This document shows, one piece after another, positions 53,718 to 62,346 of a stretch of DNA of 64,000 nucleotides (the first letter of the stretch is position 1; every line of letters begins with the position of its first letter). Origin of the DNA: Solirubrobacter soli DSM 22325 (GTDB lineage: Bacteria; Actinomycetota; Thermoleophilia; Solirubrobacterales; Solirubrobacteraceae); NCBI RefSeq assembly GCF_000423665.1, contig NZ_AUIK01000034.1:24309-88308 (forward strand). The letters run 5' to 3'. Under the pieces are notes generated by a model that was given only the letters and a program-made list of their open reading frames with translations, ran no database searches and was not told the origin of the DNA. The position numbers were made by a program, and so were the translations under genes.

Positions 53718-55551
53718 GCGAGGTCACCCAGACCGCCCCGTCCCCGGCGGCGATCTCGCTCGGCGCGCCTCCGACCTTGACCGTGGCGGTGACCCGGCGG
53801 CTGCGCGGATCGACGCGCGAGACCGATCCGTCGATCGTATTGGCCACCCAAACGGCGCCGTCGCCCGCGGCGACGCCGGCGGCGCCGCGGCCCACGCGCA
53901 CGGCCGGCAGGACCCGGTCCGAGCGCGCGTCGACCGGCACCACGGTGTCGTGCAGCCCGTCGGTGATCCACGCCGCGCCGCCCGCGGCCACCACCGAGCG
54001 GGGCGGGAAGGGGAGCGCGATCGTGGCCAGGGTCGCGCCGCTGCGAGGGTCCAACCGCCACACCCGACGGTCCAGGGCATCGCCGAGCACCCAGAGCGAG
54101 CCGGCGCCCAGCGCGAGCTCACGGAATTGGACGCGCGCCGTCGAGACGATCCCGGGAGGCTGGTAGGGCAAGAAGATGTGGCGCAGCTTGTGCAGCTTCT
54201 GCGCGTCGGTGCTCAGGCGATCGACGAACGGGCAGCCCGCCGCCCAGACCACGCCGTCCCCCGATGCCAGCGCGCACGCGAGCATGCCCAGACTGTCCTT
54301 GCGCGCGCCCGTCGCGGCGTCGTAGCGCGAGACCGACCCGGTCAAGCCGTTGCCGTCCACCGCGACGTACACGTCGTCGCCGAACGCGGCGATGTCGCGC
54401 GGCTCGCCGTTGGACGAGACACGCTGCAGGAAGTCGGTCGCAGGGTCATAGCGCCACAGCACGCCCTCGCGGAAGTCGCCCATCCAGATCCCGTCGGCGG
54501 TCACGGCCACGCCCTGGGGGTAGCCCGGCACCTTTGTCGCCAGGCGCGGGCGGTTGGTACTCATATCGATCAGCGTGAGCGTGCCCTGCGCCCCGGCCGG
54601 TCCGGCCGGCTTCCCGCGGGTCAGCCCGAGCGCGACGGCGATGATCGCGAGGGCGACGACCGCGACCGCCAGGACCGGTGCCGGCCAGCGTGAGCGCCGG
54701 GGCGCCGGGGGCGAGAGCCCGAGCGCGTCGCAGGCAGCCGCGACCAGCTCCCGGCAGCTGTCGAATCGCTGCGCGGGGTCCTTGGCCAGGGCACGGGCGA
54801 GCACCGCATCCACCGCGGGAGGCAAGCCGTCGTGGCGCTCGCTCGCGGCCGGGGCGGGCTCCTCGAGGTGGGCGAAGATCGCCGCCACCTCCGAGCGGTC
54901 GCGGAACGGGAGCGACCCCGTGAGGCATTCGAACAGCAGGCAGCCGAGCGCGTACTGGTCGGCGCGGCCGTCCACGACCTCGCCGCGGATCTGCTCGGGC
55001 GCCACGTAGTCGACCGTGCCCATGAACTGCCCGTCGCTCGGGCCGGCGGCGGCCAGGCTGTGCGTGAGCCCGAAGTCGGCGAGGTAGGCGTGATCGTGGT
55101 CGCCCTGCTGGTCGAGCAGGACGTTGCTCGGCTTCACGTCACGGTGCACGAGGCCGCGCTGATGGGCCGCGTCGAGCGCCTCGGCGAGCTGGCCGGCGAT
55201 CCTCGTCGCCCGCCCGGGCTCCAGCGGCGCCTCGTTGAGCAACAGGGCCTTGAGGTCGACGCCGTCGACGTAGCGCATGGCGATGAACAGGCGCCCGTCG
55301 GCTTCGCCCGCCTCATAGACCGGGACCACGTTGGGGTGGTCCAGGCTCGCCGCCAGCCGTGACTCCCGCAGCAGCCGCTCGCGAAAGCGCTGGTCCTGCG
55401 CAAGGCGCTCGGGCAGCACCTTCAGTGAGACCGGGCGCCCCAGCCGCGTGTCGCGCGCCAGGTAGACCTCGCCCATCCCCCCGCGGCCGATCTGGACGCG
55501 TATCTCGTACGTGCCGAGCGAGGTGCCGTCGAGTGCGTGTCCCTGGCTCAT
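53707..55551 (-). CDS. transmembrane Ser/Thr protein kinase with extracellular beta-propeller
   Basis: The 614-aa protein has a PknB-type kinase domain (Lys44 in VSLKVL, HRDVKPSN with Asp138, DFG at 159-161, activation segment ending VAPEQIRG). A single membrane helix (about 291-310) is followed by an extracellular NHL/YVTN-like propeller of about six repeats with GDGAVWVAN-type motifs. The propeller presumably binds a ligand or cell-wall fragment, perhaps via the neighbouring lipoprotein. It is the first gene of the pair. The ATG at 55551 lacks a strong ribosome site. Confidence 0.9.
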   Translation of the reverse strand: MSQGHALDGTSLGTYEIRVQIGRGGMGEVYLARDTRLGRPVSLKVLPERLAQDQRFRERLLRESRLAASLDHPNVVPVYEAGEADGRLFIAMRYVDGVDLKALLLNEAPLEPGRATRIAGQLAEALDAAHQRGLVHRDVKPSNVLLDQQGDHDHAYLADFGLTHSLAAAGPSDGQFMGTVDYVAPEQIRGEVVDGRADQYALGCLLFECLTGSLPFRDRSEVAAIFAHLEEPAPAASERHDGLPPAVDAVLARALAKDPAQRFDSCRELVAAACDALGLSPPAPRRSRWPAPVLAVAVVALAIIAVALGLTRGKPAGPAGAQGTLTLIDMSTNRPRLATKVPGYPQGVAVTADGIWMGDFREGVLWRYDPATDFLQRVSSNGEPRDIAAFGDDVYVAVDGNGLTGSVSRYDAATGARKDSLGMLACALASGDGVVWAAGCPFVDRLSTDAQKLHKLRHIFLPYQPPGIVSTARVQFRELALGAGSLWVLGDALDRRVWRLDPRSGATLATIALPFPPRSVVAAGGAAWITDGLHDTVVPVDARSDRVLPAVRVGRGAAGVAAGDGAVWVANTIDGSVSRVDPRSRRVTATVKVGGAPSEIAAGDGAVWVTSHAR

Positions 55552-55611
55552 CGAGCGTGACCTTCGACCGCTCTACTCTCTCCGACCTCAGCGTCGGTGG
55601 CAACCCGGCCG

Positions 55612-55640
55612 CGGGTGGGCGCCGCGACGGCGCCCACCCG
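55612..55640 (-). terminator. strong hairpin after the secreted barrel protein
   Basis: A perfect 13-bp stem with a CGA loop lies 12 nt beyond the stop at 55653 on the minus strand and shields the kinase gene from read-through. No T-run. Confidence 0.65.
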
Positions 55641-55652
55641 GATCGACGCCGG

Positions 55653-56219
55653 TCAGCACCCGCGCGGCGCGGTGCTCGTCCGTGCGACCGCGCTGGTCTT
55701 CGCCCGCGCTCGCGACGACCCGGTTGCTCTGCTCAGCGTGACGTTGCCGATGTACGCGGTCTGGACGCCCTGCGGGGTCTGGGTGTCGACCATCGCCAGC
55801 ACGCCCGCAGCGCCGGCGAACGCCCCGGTCCCGCCGGTGATCGGATGCGTGCAGGTCCCCCAGACGAGGTTCTGCTGCGCGTCGTATTGCGCCCAGTAGT
55901 CGAACCGGAAGAACAGCGTCCCCCACGGATCGCCCTTGTTGCACTTCCCGTTGAGCTTGCGGTCCAGGCAGCCGACGAACGCTTCGGTGCCCTTCACATA
56001 AAGGAGTGGGCTCGTGGCGATCGTCTCGGCCGACGTGTAGTACCAGTCGCCGATCAGCCCGCCGCGCATCACCGTCTTGCCGGTGTCCTGATCGACCACG
56101 ATCGACTGGCCGGCGACCTGATAGGTCGTGGCGGCCGTCGCGGACACTGCGAGCACGAGCGTCGCTGTCGCTGCCACGACGGTCGAGACCCCGAAGCGGC
56201 GCAATCTTCGCTTCGGCAT
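55653..56219 (-). CDS. secreted allene-oxide-cyclase/dirigent-like barrel protein
   Basis: This 188-aa protein has a Sec signal peptide (cleavage near VSATAA) and a beta-barrel core with the hallmark GGTGAFAGAAGVLAM late segment seen in AOC-barrel and dirigent-like proteins. LDRKLNGKCNKGD is probably a surface loop with a disulfide. The ATG at 56219 has GGAGG 8 nt upstream; longer frames upstream are rejected. Function unknown. Followed by a strong terminator. Confidence 0.75.
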   Translation of the reverse strand: MPKRRLRRFGVSTVVAATATLVLAVSATAATTYQVAGQSIVVDQDTGKTVMRGGLIGDWYYTSAETIATSPLLYVKGTEAFVGCLDRKLNGKCNKGDPWGTLFFRFDYWAQYDAQQNLVWGTCTHPITGGTGAFAGAAGVLAMVDTQTPQGVQTAYIGNVTLSRATGSSRARAKTSAVARTSTAPRGC

Positions 56220-56374
56220 GTTTGCCTCCAGTCGTTGAGGGGTCGCGGCCTGGTACCGCGACGACTGGGCGCACTCTTCCGCGGCGCGCTGGAGACTCGC
56301 TGAAAGCACGCTTCAAGCACCACGTCGCAGCGGTAGTGCGGCCGGAACGGTTCTGCGGCGATCGCTGCGCGCGG

Positions 56375-57037
56375 TCAGGTGCGGGGCTTCGCGCGGCCGC
56401 CGGCGCCCCAGTAGAAGGGCCCGGCGGTCGAAGACACGGCGATCTCCCACCCGAGCTGGGTCAGCCGACGTTCGAGTGCCCGCGGGGTGTGCGGCACCTT
56501 GACCGCGCGGTGTGTCGAGCCATCGCTCAACCGACGACGGATGGTCGACGATGCCGCACCCTCGACGAGTTCATCGACAGTCCGGTATGCGTCGTCAGCG
56601 AAGAAGACGCGACCTCCAGGAGCCAAGCAGTCGTCCACGAGCGCCCAGAACGCGTCAAAGCGTTCGAGCGGAACATGCGAGAGCCAGAAGCCGAAGAAGA
56701 CGACGTCATACCGCCGGTCCGGCCGCCACGCGAACAGATCGGCGAGGACAAACCGGAGGCGATCGTCGTCGCCGACGGTCTCGCGAGCGATCGCCAGCAT
56801 CTCCGGCGCGGCGTCGACGGCGGTCACGCTCGTGGCGTCTTGGAGCAGCCGAGGCGTCCACGACCCCGGTCCGCATGCCAGCTCGAGCACGTCGCCGGCG
56901 GGCGCGAAGCCGTCCAAGGCAGCCTCAATCTCCGAGCCGCCCGGTAGGTCGAGCGCTCCGTCCAGGTACTCCGGCGCACGTGCTCGGTAGTAGGCGATCT
57001 GTTCGGTCAGAAGCTGTCCGAGCTCGTCGTCTGCCAT
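56375..57037 (-). CDS. class I SAM-dependent methyltransferase
   Basis: The 220-aa protein has motif I DVLELACGPGSWTPRLL, VTAVDAAPEML and FFGFWLSHVPLERFDAFW. It resembles small-molecule methyltransferases in secondary metabolism and detoxification. The start at 57037 is supported by TACCGT exactly 6 nt upstream. It stands alone, so no substrate can be named. Confidence 0.85.
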   Translation of the reverse strand: MADDELGQLLTEQIAYYRARAPEYLDGALDLPGGSEIEAALDGFAPAGDVLELACGPGSWTPRLLQDATSVTAVDAAPEMLAIARETVGDDDRLRFVLADLFAWRPDRRYDVVFFGFWLSHVPLERFDAFWALVDDCLAPGGRVFFADDAYRTVDELVEGAASSTIRRRLSDGSTHRAVKVPHTPRALERRLTQLGWEIAVSSTAGPFYWGAGGRAKPRT

Positions 57038-57043
57038 CAGGAC

Positions 57044-57049
57044 ACGGTA
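57044..57049 (-). promoter_or_regulatory. -10 element (TACCGT) of the methyltransferase gene
   Basis: On the minus strand TACCGT lies 6 nt before the ATG at 57037. Confidence 0.5.
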
Positions 57050-57165
57050 CCCACGCCTAGGGCCTCGCCGCTCGGCCCAGGCGCCCGGGGACGGGCGCCC
57101 GCGCTCCGGGTTCGCGCAAACCACAAGCGGCCGCGGCTCGGTCGCGTCACGTTCGGCCTTCGCGA

Positions 57166-57193
57166 GCAGGGCGCAGCACCACCTGCGCCCTGC
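57166..57193 (-). terminator. hairpin after the alpha/beta hydrolase gene
   Basis: A perfect 11-bp stem GCAGGGCGCAG/CTGCGCCCTGC with a CACCAC loop lies 9 nt beyond the stop at 57203 (minus strand). A second 7-bp GC hairpin is at 57080-57099. Confidence 0.65.
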
Positions 57194-57202
57194 CCCGAGT
57201 GC

Positions 57203-57928
57203 CTAAGCGACTGGAACCGTCGCCGCCACGGCTTCGCGGATGACCTCCACGACGGCCGCGGGATGCGAGAGGAAGACCGCGTGCGAGGCGCCGTCGACCT
57301 CGGTCACCTTCATCCCGGCGCGTTCGTAGCCGAAGCGCTCGACGTCCGGGTTGATCGTGTTGTCGGCGCTGGAGACGATGCCCCACGCCGGCTTTGACCG
57401 CCAGGCCGGTGCGCCGGCGGGCTCGGTGAACGCAGCGGCCGAGAGCGGGCGTTGGGAGTGCGCCATGAATCGCGTGGTCTCGATGGGCACGTCGGCGGCG
57501 AAGATGTGCGGGAACTCGTCGGGATCGACGCTGACGTCGGTGCCGGGCTCGCCGCCCGCGACCGGGAACGGCGCGTACCGCAGGTTCGCCGCGAGCGGCG
57601 AGTCGGGGAACCGGCCCTGGAGCTCTGCGAGGGTCTCGCCCTCATCGAGCGCGTAGCCGTTGACGTAGACGAGCGCCGACACCTTGTCGTGGTTCCCGGC
57701 CGCGGTGATGACCGCGCCGCCGTACGAATGCCCGACGAGCACGGCGGGGCCTTCGAGCTGGTCGAGCACCGATGTGACGTAGGCGGCGTCGGCGGAGATG
57801 CCGCGCAGGTGGTTCGGCGGGGCGATGACGTCGACGTCGTCGTCGGCGAGCGCGGCGGCGACGACGGCCCAGCCGGACGCGTCGGCGAAGGCTCCGTGGA
57901 TGAGCACGACCGTGGCGCGAGCAGACAC
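57203..57928 (-). CDS. alpha/beta hydrolase
   Basis: This 241-aa protein from the GTG at 57928 (an AGAGAGGA site lies 7 nt upstream; a longer start at 57955 is possible) has VVLIHGAFADASGW (oxyanion region), the nucleophile elbow VLVGHSYGGAVI and a late His in EVDGASHAVFLSHP. It is cytoplasmic and resembles esterase/haloperoxidase-like hydrolases whose substrates are usually unassigned. Confidence 0.85.
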   Translation of the reverse strand: MSARATVVLIHGAFADASGWAVVAAALADDDVDVIAPPNHLRGISADAAYVTSVLDQLEGPAVLVGHSYGGAVITAAGNHDKVSALVYVNGYALDEGETLAELQGRFPDSPLAANLRYAPFPVAGGEPGTDVSVDPDEFPHIFAADVPIETTRFMAHSQRPLSAAAFTEPAGAPAWRSKPAWGIVSSADNTINPDVERFGYERAGMKVTEVDGASHAVFLSHPAAVVEVIREAVAATVPVA

Positions 57929-58133
57929 TGCGTGGTCCTCTCTGATCGGGGGCACCGGGAGCCGAGAGTTTGGGCAGCCTGCGTCGGGCTGGCGTACGTC
58001 ATGTGACCTATTCTTCGGACCGCATCGAGGCGTGCAACCCGCCCGTGGCGTTCCCTCAAGCGTCAGCCGACTCCGCCCGACCGGGGAGCCCGGCTAGAGC
58101 GACCGTCACGCCCACTTGCTCGATGTCCGAGGC

Positions 58134-58343
58134 TCAGCTTCCCTGTAGGAGCTGCTGCTTACGGGCCTCGAATTCCGCTTGGGTCATGTCGCCGGCGTCG
58201 AGCTGATCTTTGAGCTTCATCATCTCGACCACCGGGTCGAGTTCGGCCGGGGACGGGGGCGGCGGGGGAGCGGGAGCTGCCGGCGGCTCCGGTACCTTGG
58301 GCGCGGACGCCTCATCGTGCGAACGTCGATGGAACAGCGACAT
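58134..58343 (-). CDS. small SHOCT-domain protein
   Basis: The 69-aa protein begins MSLFHRRSHDE, has a Pro/Ala-rich linker, and ends in a SHOCT-like helix pair (MMKLKDQLDAGDMTQAEF, then EARKQQLLQ). SHOCT segments occur at the ends of diverse bacterial proteins and may mediate oligomerisation. The ATG at 58343 fits the domain, and earlier in-frame sequence is low complexity. Confidence 0.72.
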   Translation of the reverse strand: MSLFHRRSHDEASAPKVPEPPAAPAPPPPPSPAELDPVVEMMKLKDQLDAGDMTQAEFEARKQQLLQGS

Positions 58344-58504
58344 GGTCGGTCTCGCTCGTGGTCGGGTTCGGGTCAGGACCATCGAACCGGAAGCGCCCGC
58401 CGGGGGCATCATCCCGATCGCATGACCACCCAGTTGGACGCCGTCGCGAAGCATCGGCCGTCAGGTCGGCGCTCTGGGAGCGCAGCTTCGCCGCGGCTCC
58501 GCGC

Positions 58505-58510
58505 TAGCGT
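58505..58510 (+). promoter_or_regulatory. -10 element (TAGCGT) of the small protein at 58518
   Basis: TAGCGT lies 7 nt before the ATG at 58518. Confidence 0.45.
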
Positions 58511-58517
58511 GTGGCTC

Positions 58518-58727
58518 ATGGACGTGTGCCGCATCACATGCGTGGACGGAGGAGCGATCGACGTCAGCGGAGACTTGGAGACGGTGGTGGATGAGCTCCA
58601 CAAGGTGTCCACCCGCCGCGAGCACACGTTCGCGATCCTGCACGATCTCAGCGGAGCCGCGGTCGCCGTGCGGCCCGACGCGGTGCTTCACGTACGACCG
58701 CGTGAAGCGGTGACAGACGCCACCTGA
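58518..58727 (+). CDS. small conserved-looking protein, unknown
   Basis: The 69-aa protein starts MDVCRITCVDGGAIDVSG and ends near VAVRPDAVLHVRP, a tail I have seen in small actinobacterial proteins of no known function. It has a mixed alpha/beta pattern. The ATG is chosen for the leaderless-type -10 box just upstream. Confidence 0.6.
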   Translation: MDVCRITCVDGGAIDVSGDLETVVDELHKVSTRREHTFAILHDLSGAAVAVRPDAVLHVRPREAVTDAT

Positions 58728-59002
58728 CAGCGACGCGCGAAGCCGCGCACGTTGACGTTGTCGATGCTGCCGTAGAAGGGAAACGGGCCGCGGTCGTAGT
58801 CGACGGATCAACAACGGTCGACGTTCTCAAATCCGTTTCAGCCGGATATCCGCCTCGGCGAGAACGCGACATAAAACGCGGAAGGAGGTCGGCACTCCTC
58901 GGTCGTGAGCCCAGGGCCTTGACGGTGATGCCGAGCGTTGACGTGCTCGCCGACGGCGAAGGTGACCGGGACTTTGGCGGGCGGCTGACGCTCGAGTGAC
59001 GG

Positions 59003-59251
59003 TCACGCTGCGCTGGCCGCGCGGAGGTCCTCGCGATGCTCGATGGCCTGCATGCCAACGGGATCGCCACGGCGATCCACGACGGCTTCGCCGACGGTCC
59101 GCGCGCCGCGCTCACCGTGACGTGCACGCTGCCCGTCGGAATGCTCTACACGAATGTGCTGCTGACCGTCCGCGACGGAAGGATCACGCGCTGGTTCGGG
59201 TCGAGGCCTACGATCGGCCTTGGTCTCGGTCAGCCAGGCGCGCTTGCCTGA
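59003..59251 (+). pseudogene. SnoaL/NTF2-like fragment
   Basis: After an in-frame TGA near 58996 the frame reads GRAEVLAMLDGL and later VLLTVRDGRITRWFGSR. These are typical of the beginning and end of SnoaL-like NTF2-fold proteins, but the total is about 80 residues instead of 120 or more, and there is no good start. It overlaps the 3' end of the regulator on the other strand. Probably a decayed gene; low certainty. Confidence 0.35.
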
Positions 59252-62200
59252 TGGAGCGCTCGACCCAGGGGTGGAGCCCCGCGGCGGTGTCCTGCGCGAT
59301 CGCCCGCTCGTAGTGGGCGCGGGCGGTGTTCTCGCGGCCGAGCAACCGTGCGAGCCCGCCGAGATGCCGGTCGGCCGCGCCGTAGTGCAAGAGGGCACGG
59401 CCCGCGGTGAGTGGCCGTCCGGAGTAGGGCGCCAGCAGCTCGTAGAGCGGCGCGGCGTGTTCGGCGGCGCCGAGGATCACGCAGGCCTCGGCGCACTCGC
59501 CCGCCGCTGACAGCCAATTGGTGTCGAACGGCAGCGTGGCGTAGCGGTTGCGGGCGATCTCGTCGAGGTGGGCGCGGGCCTGCTTGTGTTCGCCGAGTTC
59601 GGCAAGGCACCACGTGAACCCGCAGCGGTAGGCGCTCCCCGCGGGCGAGTTGGCGACCTTCTCGCGCAGCAGGTCCATGTCGACCGCTGCCCAGTCCGCA
59701 CGCAGCCAGGCGCCGTGGATCTCCAACAGCTGTGCGAACAAACGGCTGTTGGGATCACCCGCGCGCCCGCCCGCGTCGCGCGCTTGCTCGCGCAGCTCGG
59801 CGGCCGTGTCGTAGCGGCCGGCGTGCAGCGCGTCGACCGCTGCCCACAACGGCGTGTACCACTCGTACAGCGGCAGCTTGAGCTCGGCGGCGAGCTCGCC
59901 GTGGCGGCGGACCTCGGTGCGCCAGGCGTCAAGGTCGCCCAGCTCGAAGCGGTCGACGACGCGCCAGTTGCGGGCCTGCAGTTCGAGTTGGCGATCATCG
60001 GCGGCACAGGCCGCGGCCAGCATCTCGTCAGCGGTCGTGATCCGCTCGTGCAGCCGGTCGGGCCGCCAGAGCGCGACGTGGCGAGCGTTCAACGCGGCGG
60101 CCACGGCGCGTGGGTTGCCCTCGGCTCGTTGCACGGCCTCGGCGCTGAGTTGCTCGCTGCGGTCGCGGGCGGGCGTGTAGTAGAGCTCGATCGCGAGCCG
60201 GGCGAGGAGCTCGGAGCTGAGCAGCGGATCGCGGTCGCCGACCGCGGCGAGCGCCTCCTCGAGCAGTGCCCGGCGCTGCTCGTCGACCGCCATGACGGCC
60301 ACGCCGAGTCCGGCGAGCGCCGCGCGGGCGAGCAGCTCTGGGTCTTCGTTGCGGCGTGCGAGCTTGGCGGTGGCGGCGAAGCTGCGGCGCGCCTGGTCGG
60401 CCTTGCCGGCGCGCATCAGCGCGTCGCCGAGGGCGAGCTGCAGCGTGCCGTCGTCGGGCGCGAGCTCGAGCGCGCGGGCAAGATGGCTCGCGGCCTCCTC
60501 ATAGGCGAGCATCGTGATCGCGCGTTCGCCGGCGCGACGCAGGTACTCGACGGCCCGCACGTCACCGGCGGCGTGCAGGTGGTGCGCGATCGCTTCGAGG
60601 TCCTGGTCCGCCGAGCGCGCGATGTAGGCCTCGGCGGCCGCACGGTGCAGGCGCAGGCGGCGCAGCGGGTTCATGCCGCTCTCGACGTGCTCGCGGACGA
60701 GCGCGTGTGGGAAGGCGACGCGCGCGCCGGCGGTGCGCAACAGGTGCGCGGCGAGGAGTTCGTCGAGGGCGGCCTCGGCGTCGTCCGCGAGCAGGCCGGC
60801 CTCGAACTCGAGTCCGGCCACGGCCGCGAACTCCAGGAGGGTGCGTGCCGGCTCGGACACCGCGGCGCGGCGAGCATCGATCATCTGACGCACGCTGTCG
60901 GGCACGGTGTCGGCGCCGGAACGCAGGATCTCCTCGACGAAGTAGGCGTTGCCGTCGGTGCGCTCGTGAATCGCGGCCGCGAGCCGGTCGTCGCCGGCGA
61001 GCTGCGCGATGTCGGAACGGGTGAGGCCGCGCAGGTCGAGGCGCTCGGCTCCCACGAGCCTGGGCGCCGGCTCGGTCGAGCGCACGGTGGCGAGGATTAG
61101 CAGCGGCGCCGGGGGCATGTGCATCAGCGCGGTGAGCAGCGCGAGCGTGCCGCGATCGGCCCACTGAAGGTCATCGATGATCAAGAGCCGCGGCCGCTCG
61201 CCTGCCGTCAGCACAGCGTCGATCGCCACGAACAGGCGATGGCGCGCGCCGGCGTCCGGGGCGGGTTCGGCGCTGGCCAGCAAGCGGTCGAGCTCGCCGC
61301 CGAAGGCTCTCGGATCTCCGGCGGCGAGGCGGCGCAGCATCTGAGCGAACGGCTCATAGGCTCCGAGCGGCTCTTCCGAGCAGCGCCCGAGCAGCACGAC
61401 ACCATCAAGGCCGGCGGCCAGCTCGAGCGCGAGTCGCGTCTTGCCGACCCCCGGCTCGCCCGCCACCACCACGAGCCGCCGCGCCCGTTGCTCGACCAGG
61501 CGGTGCCAGATTGCTCGGAGCCGCCTGAGCTCCTCGGTGCGACCGGCGAACGGCGTCCCGACCGCGGGCAGCGGAGGAGGGGCGATCACCCGCGAATCAC
61601 CGCGGCGGATCTCCTCGGCCAACTCGCGGGTGGCCGCCGAGGGGGCGACCCGGAGATCGCTTCGCAGCCGCTCGGAGAGTCGGTCATAGAGGGCGAGCGC
61701 GGCCGCTCGGTCACCGGCGTGCGCCAAGCGCGCCATCAACGCGCGCCCGGCGTCCTCCGCGAGCGGGTCCAGCGCGTAGGCCTCGCGGGAATGGCGTACC
61801 GCCGTGGCGAGATCGCCTTCCTCCTGCGCCCGTGCGGCGAGCTTCTCCAAAACCGCGCCGAGCGCCAGCTGATGGTCGCGGCGGGCCTCGTGGACCCAGT
61901 CCTCGTCCATCCCGGTGAGCAGCTCACCCGCGCACGTATCGACCGCCTCGGCCAGCCGCCCCGTCGCGCGCAGACGCTCGAACTCGCGCACGTCGACCCA
62001 GGCGCGATCGTCGAGCGTGACGGTCTCGCGCGTGGCGACGACGTGCGCGGCCCCGTCCTGCAACGCGTGGCGCAGCTCGGTCAGTGCCGTCCGCAGACTC
62101 GAACGCGCGCTCTCCTCGATGACATCAGGCCAGAAGCGACCGGCGAGGTCTCCGCGTGCGCGCGGGCCGGGGTGCAGTGCGAGCCAGGCGAGCAGTCCGC

Positions 62201-62282
62201 GCGCACGGCGCGATCGCGGCGGGGCGAGCTCCCGCCCGTCGAGCTCGAGCCGGAGGCCGCCGGCGAGCCGCACGCGCAGCAT
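59208..62282 (-). CDS. large BTAD-ATPase-TPR transcriptional regulator
   Basis: This 1024-aa protein has an N-terminal winged-helix-like domain (VRLAGGLRLELDGRELAPP), a BTAD domain (about 95-225), a P-loop ATPase (about 245-520: VVAGEPGVGKTRLALEL, LLIIDDLQWAD) and a long TPR-like C-terminal half. This AfsR/adenylate-cyclase-associated-type regulator probably senses ATP and a ligand. TACGCT 6 nt before the ATG at 62282 marks a leaderless promoter next to an 11-bp tandem repeat. Divergent from a methyltransferase it may control. Confidence 0.88.
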   Translation of the reverse strand: MLRVRLAGGLRLELDGRELAPPRSRRARGLLAWLALHPGPRARGDLAGRFWPDVIEESARSSLRTALTELRHALQDGAAHVVATRETVTLDDRAWVDVREFERLRATGRLAEAVDTCAGELLTGMDEDWVHEARRDHQLALGAVLEKLAARAQEEGDLATAVRHSREAYALDPLAEDAGRALMARLAHAGDRAAALALYDRLSERLRSDLRVAPSAATRELAEEIRRGDSRVIAPPPLPAVGTPFAGRTEELRRLRAIWHRLVEQRARRLVVVAGEPGVGKTRLALELAAGLDGVVLLGRCSEEPLGAYEPFAQMLRRLAAGDPRAFGGELDRLLASAEPAPDAGARHRLFVAIDAVLTAGERPRLLIIDDLQWADRGTLALLTALMHMPPAPLLILATVRSTEPAPRLVGAERLDLRGLTRSDIAQLAGDDRLAAAIHERTDGNAYFVEEILRSGADTVPDSVRQMIDARRAAVSEPARTLLEFAAVAGLEFEAGLLADDAEAALDELLAAHLLRTAGARVAFPHALVREHVESGMNPLRRLRLHRAAAEAYIARSADQDLEAIAHHLHAAGDVRAVEYLRRAGERAITMLAYEEAASHLARALELAPDDGTLQLALGDALMRAGKADQARRSFAATAKLARRNEDPELLARAALAGLGVAVMAVDEQRRALLEEALAAVGDRDPLLSSELLARLAIELYYTPARDRSEQLSAEAVQRAEGNPRAVAAALNARHVALWRPDRLHERITTADEMLAAACAADDRQLELQARNWRVVDRFELGDLDAWRTEVRRHGELAAELKLPLYEWYTPLWAAVDALHAGRYDTAAELREQARDAGGRAGDPNSRLFAQLLEIHGAWLRADWAAVDMDLLREKVANSPAGSAYRCGFTWCLAELGEHKQARAHLDEIARNRYATLPFDTNWLSAAGECAEACVILGAAEHAAPLYELLAPYSGRPLTAGRALLHYGAADRHLGGLARLLGRENTARAHYERAIAQDTAAGLHPWVERSIRQARLADRDQGRS

Positions 62283-62288
62283 GTTTGG

Positions 62289-62294
62289 AGCGTA
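62289..62294 (-). promoter_or_regulatory. -10 element (TACGCT) of the large regulator
   Basis: On the minus strand TACGCT lies 6 nt before the ATG at 62282; the tandem repeat at 62304-62325 sits where the -35 region would be. Confidence 0.5.
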
Positions 62295-62303
62295 CTTTCA
62301 CGC

Positions 62304-62325
62304 TGGCCGCGCGGTGGCCGCGCGG
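62304..62325. repeat. tandem 11-bp repeat, candidate operator
   Basis: TGGCCGCGCGG occurs twice with no gap, one helical turn apart, in the 64-bp space between divergent genes. SARP-type proteins commonly bind 11-bp-spaced direct repeats. The 14-mer CGCTGGCCGCGCGG (62301-62314) recurs once at 59011-59024. Confidence 0.5.
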
Positions 62326-62346
62326 TCGGGGCGGATGCTGGGACGC

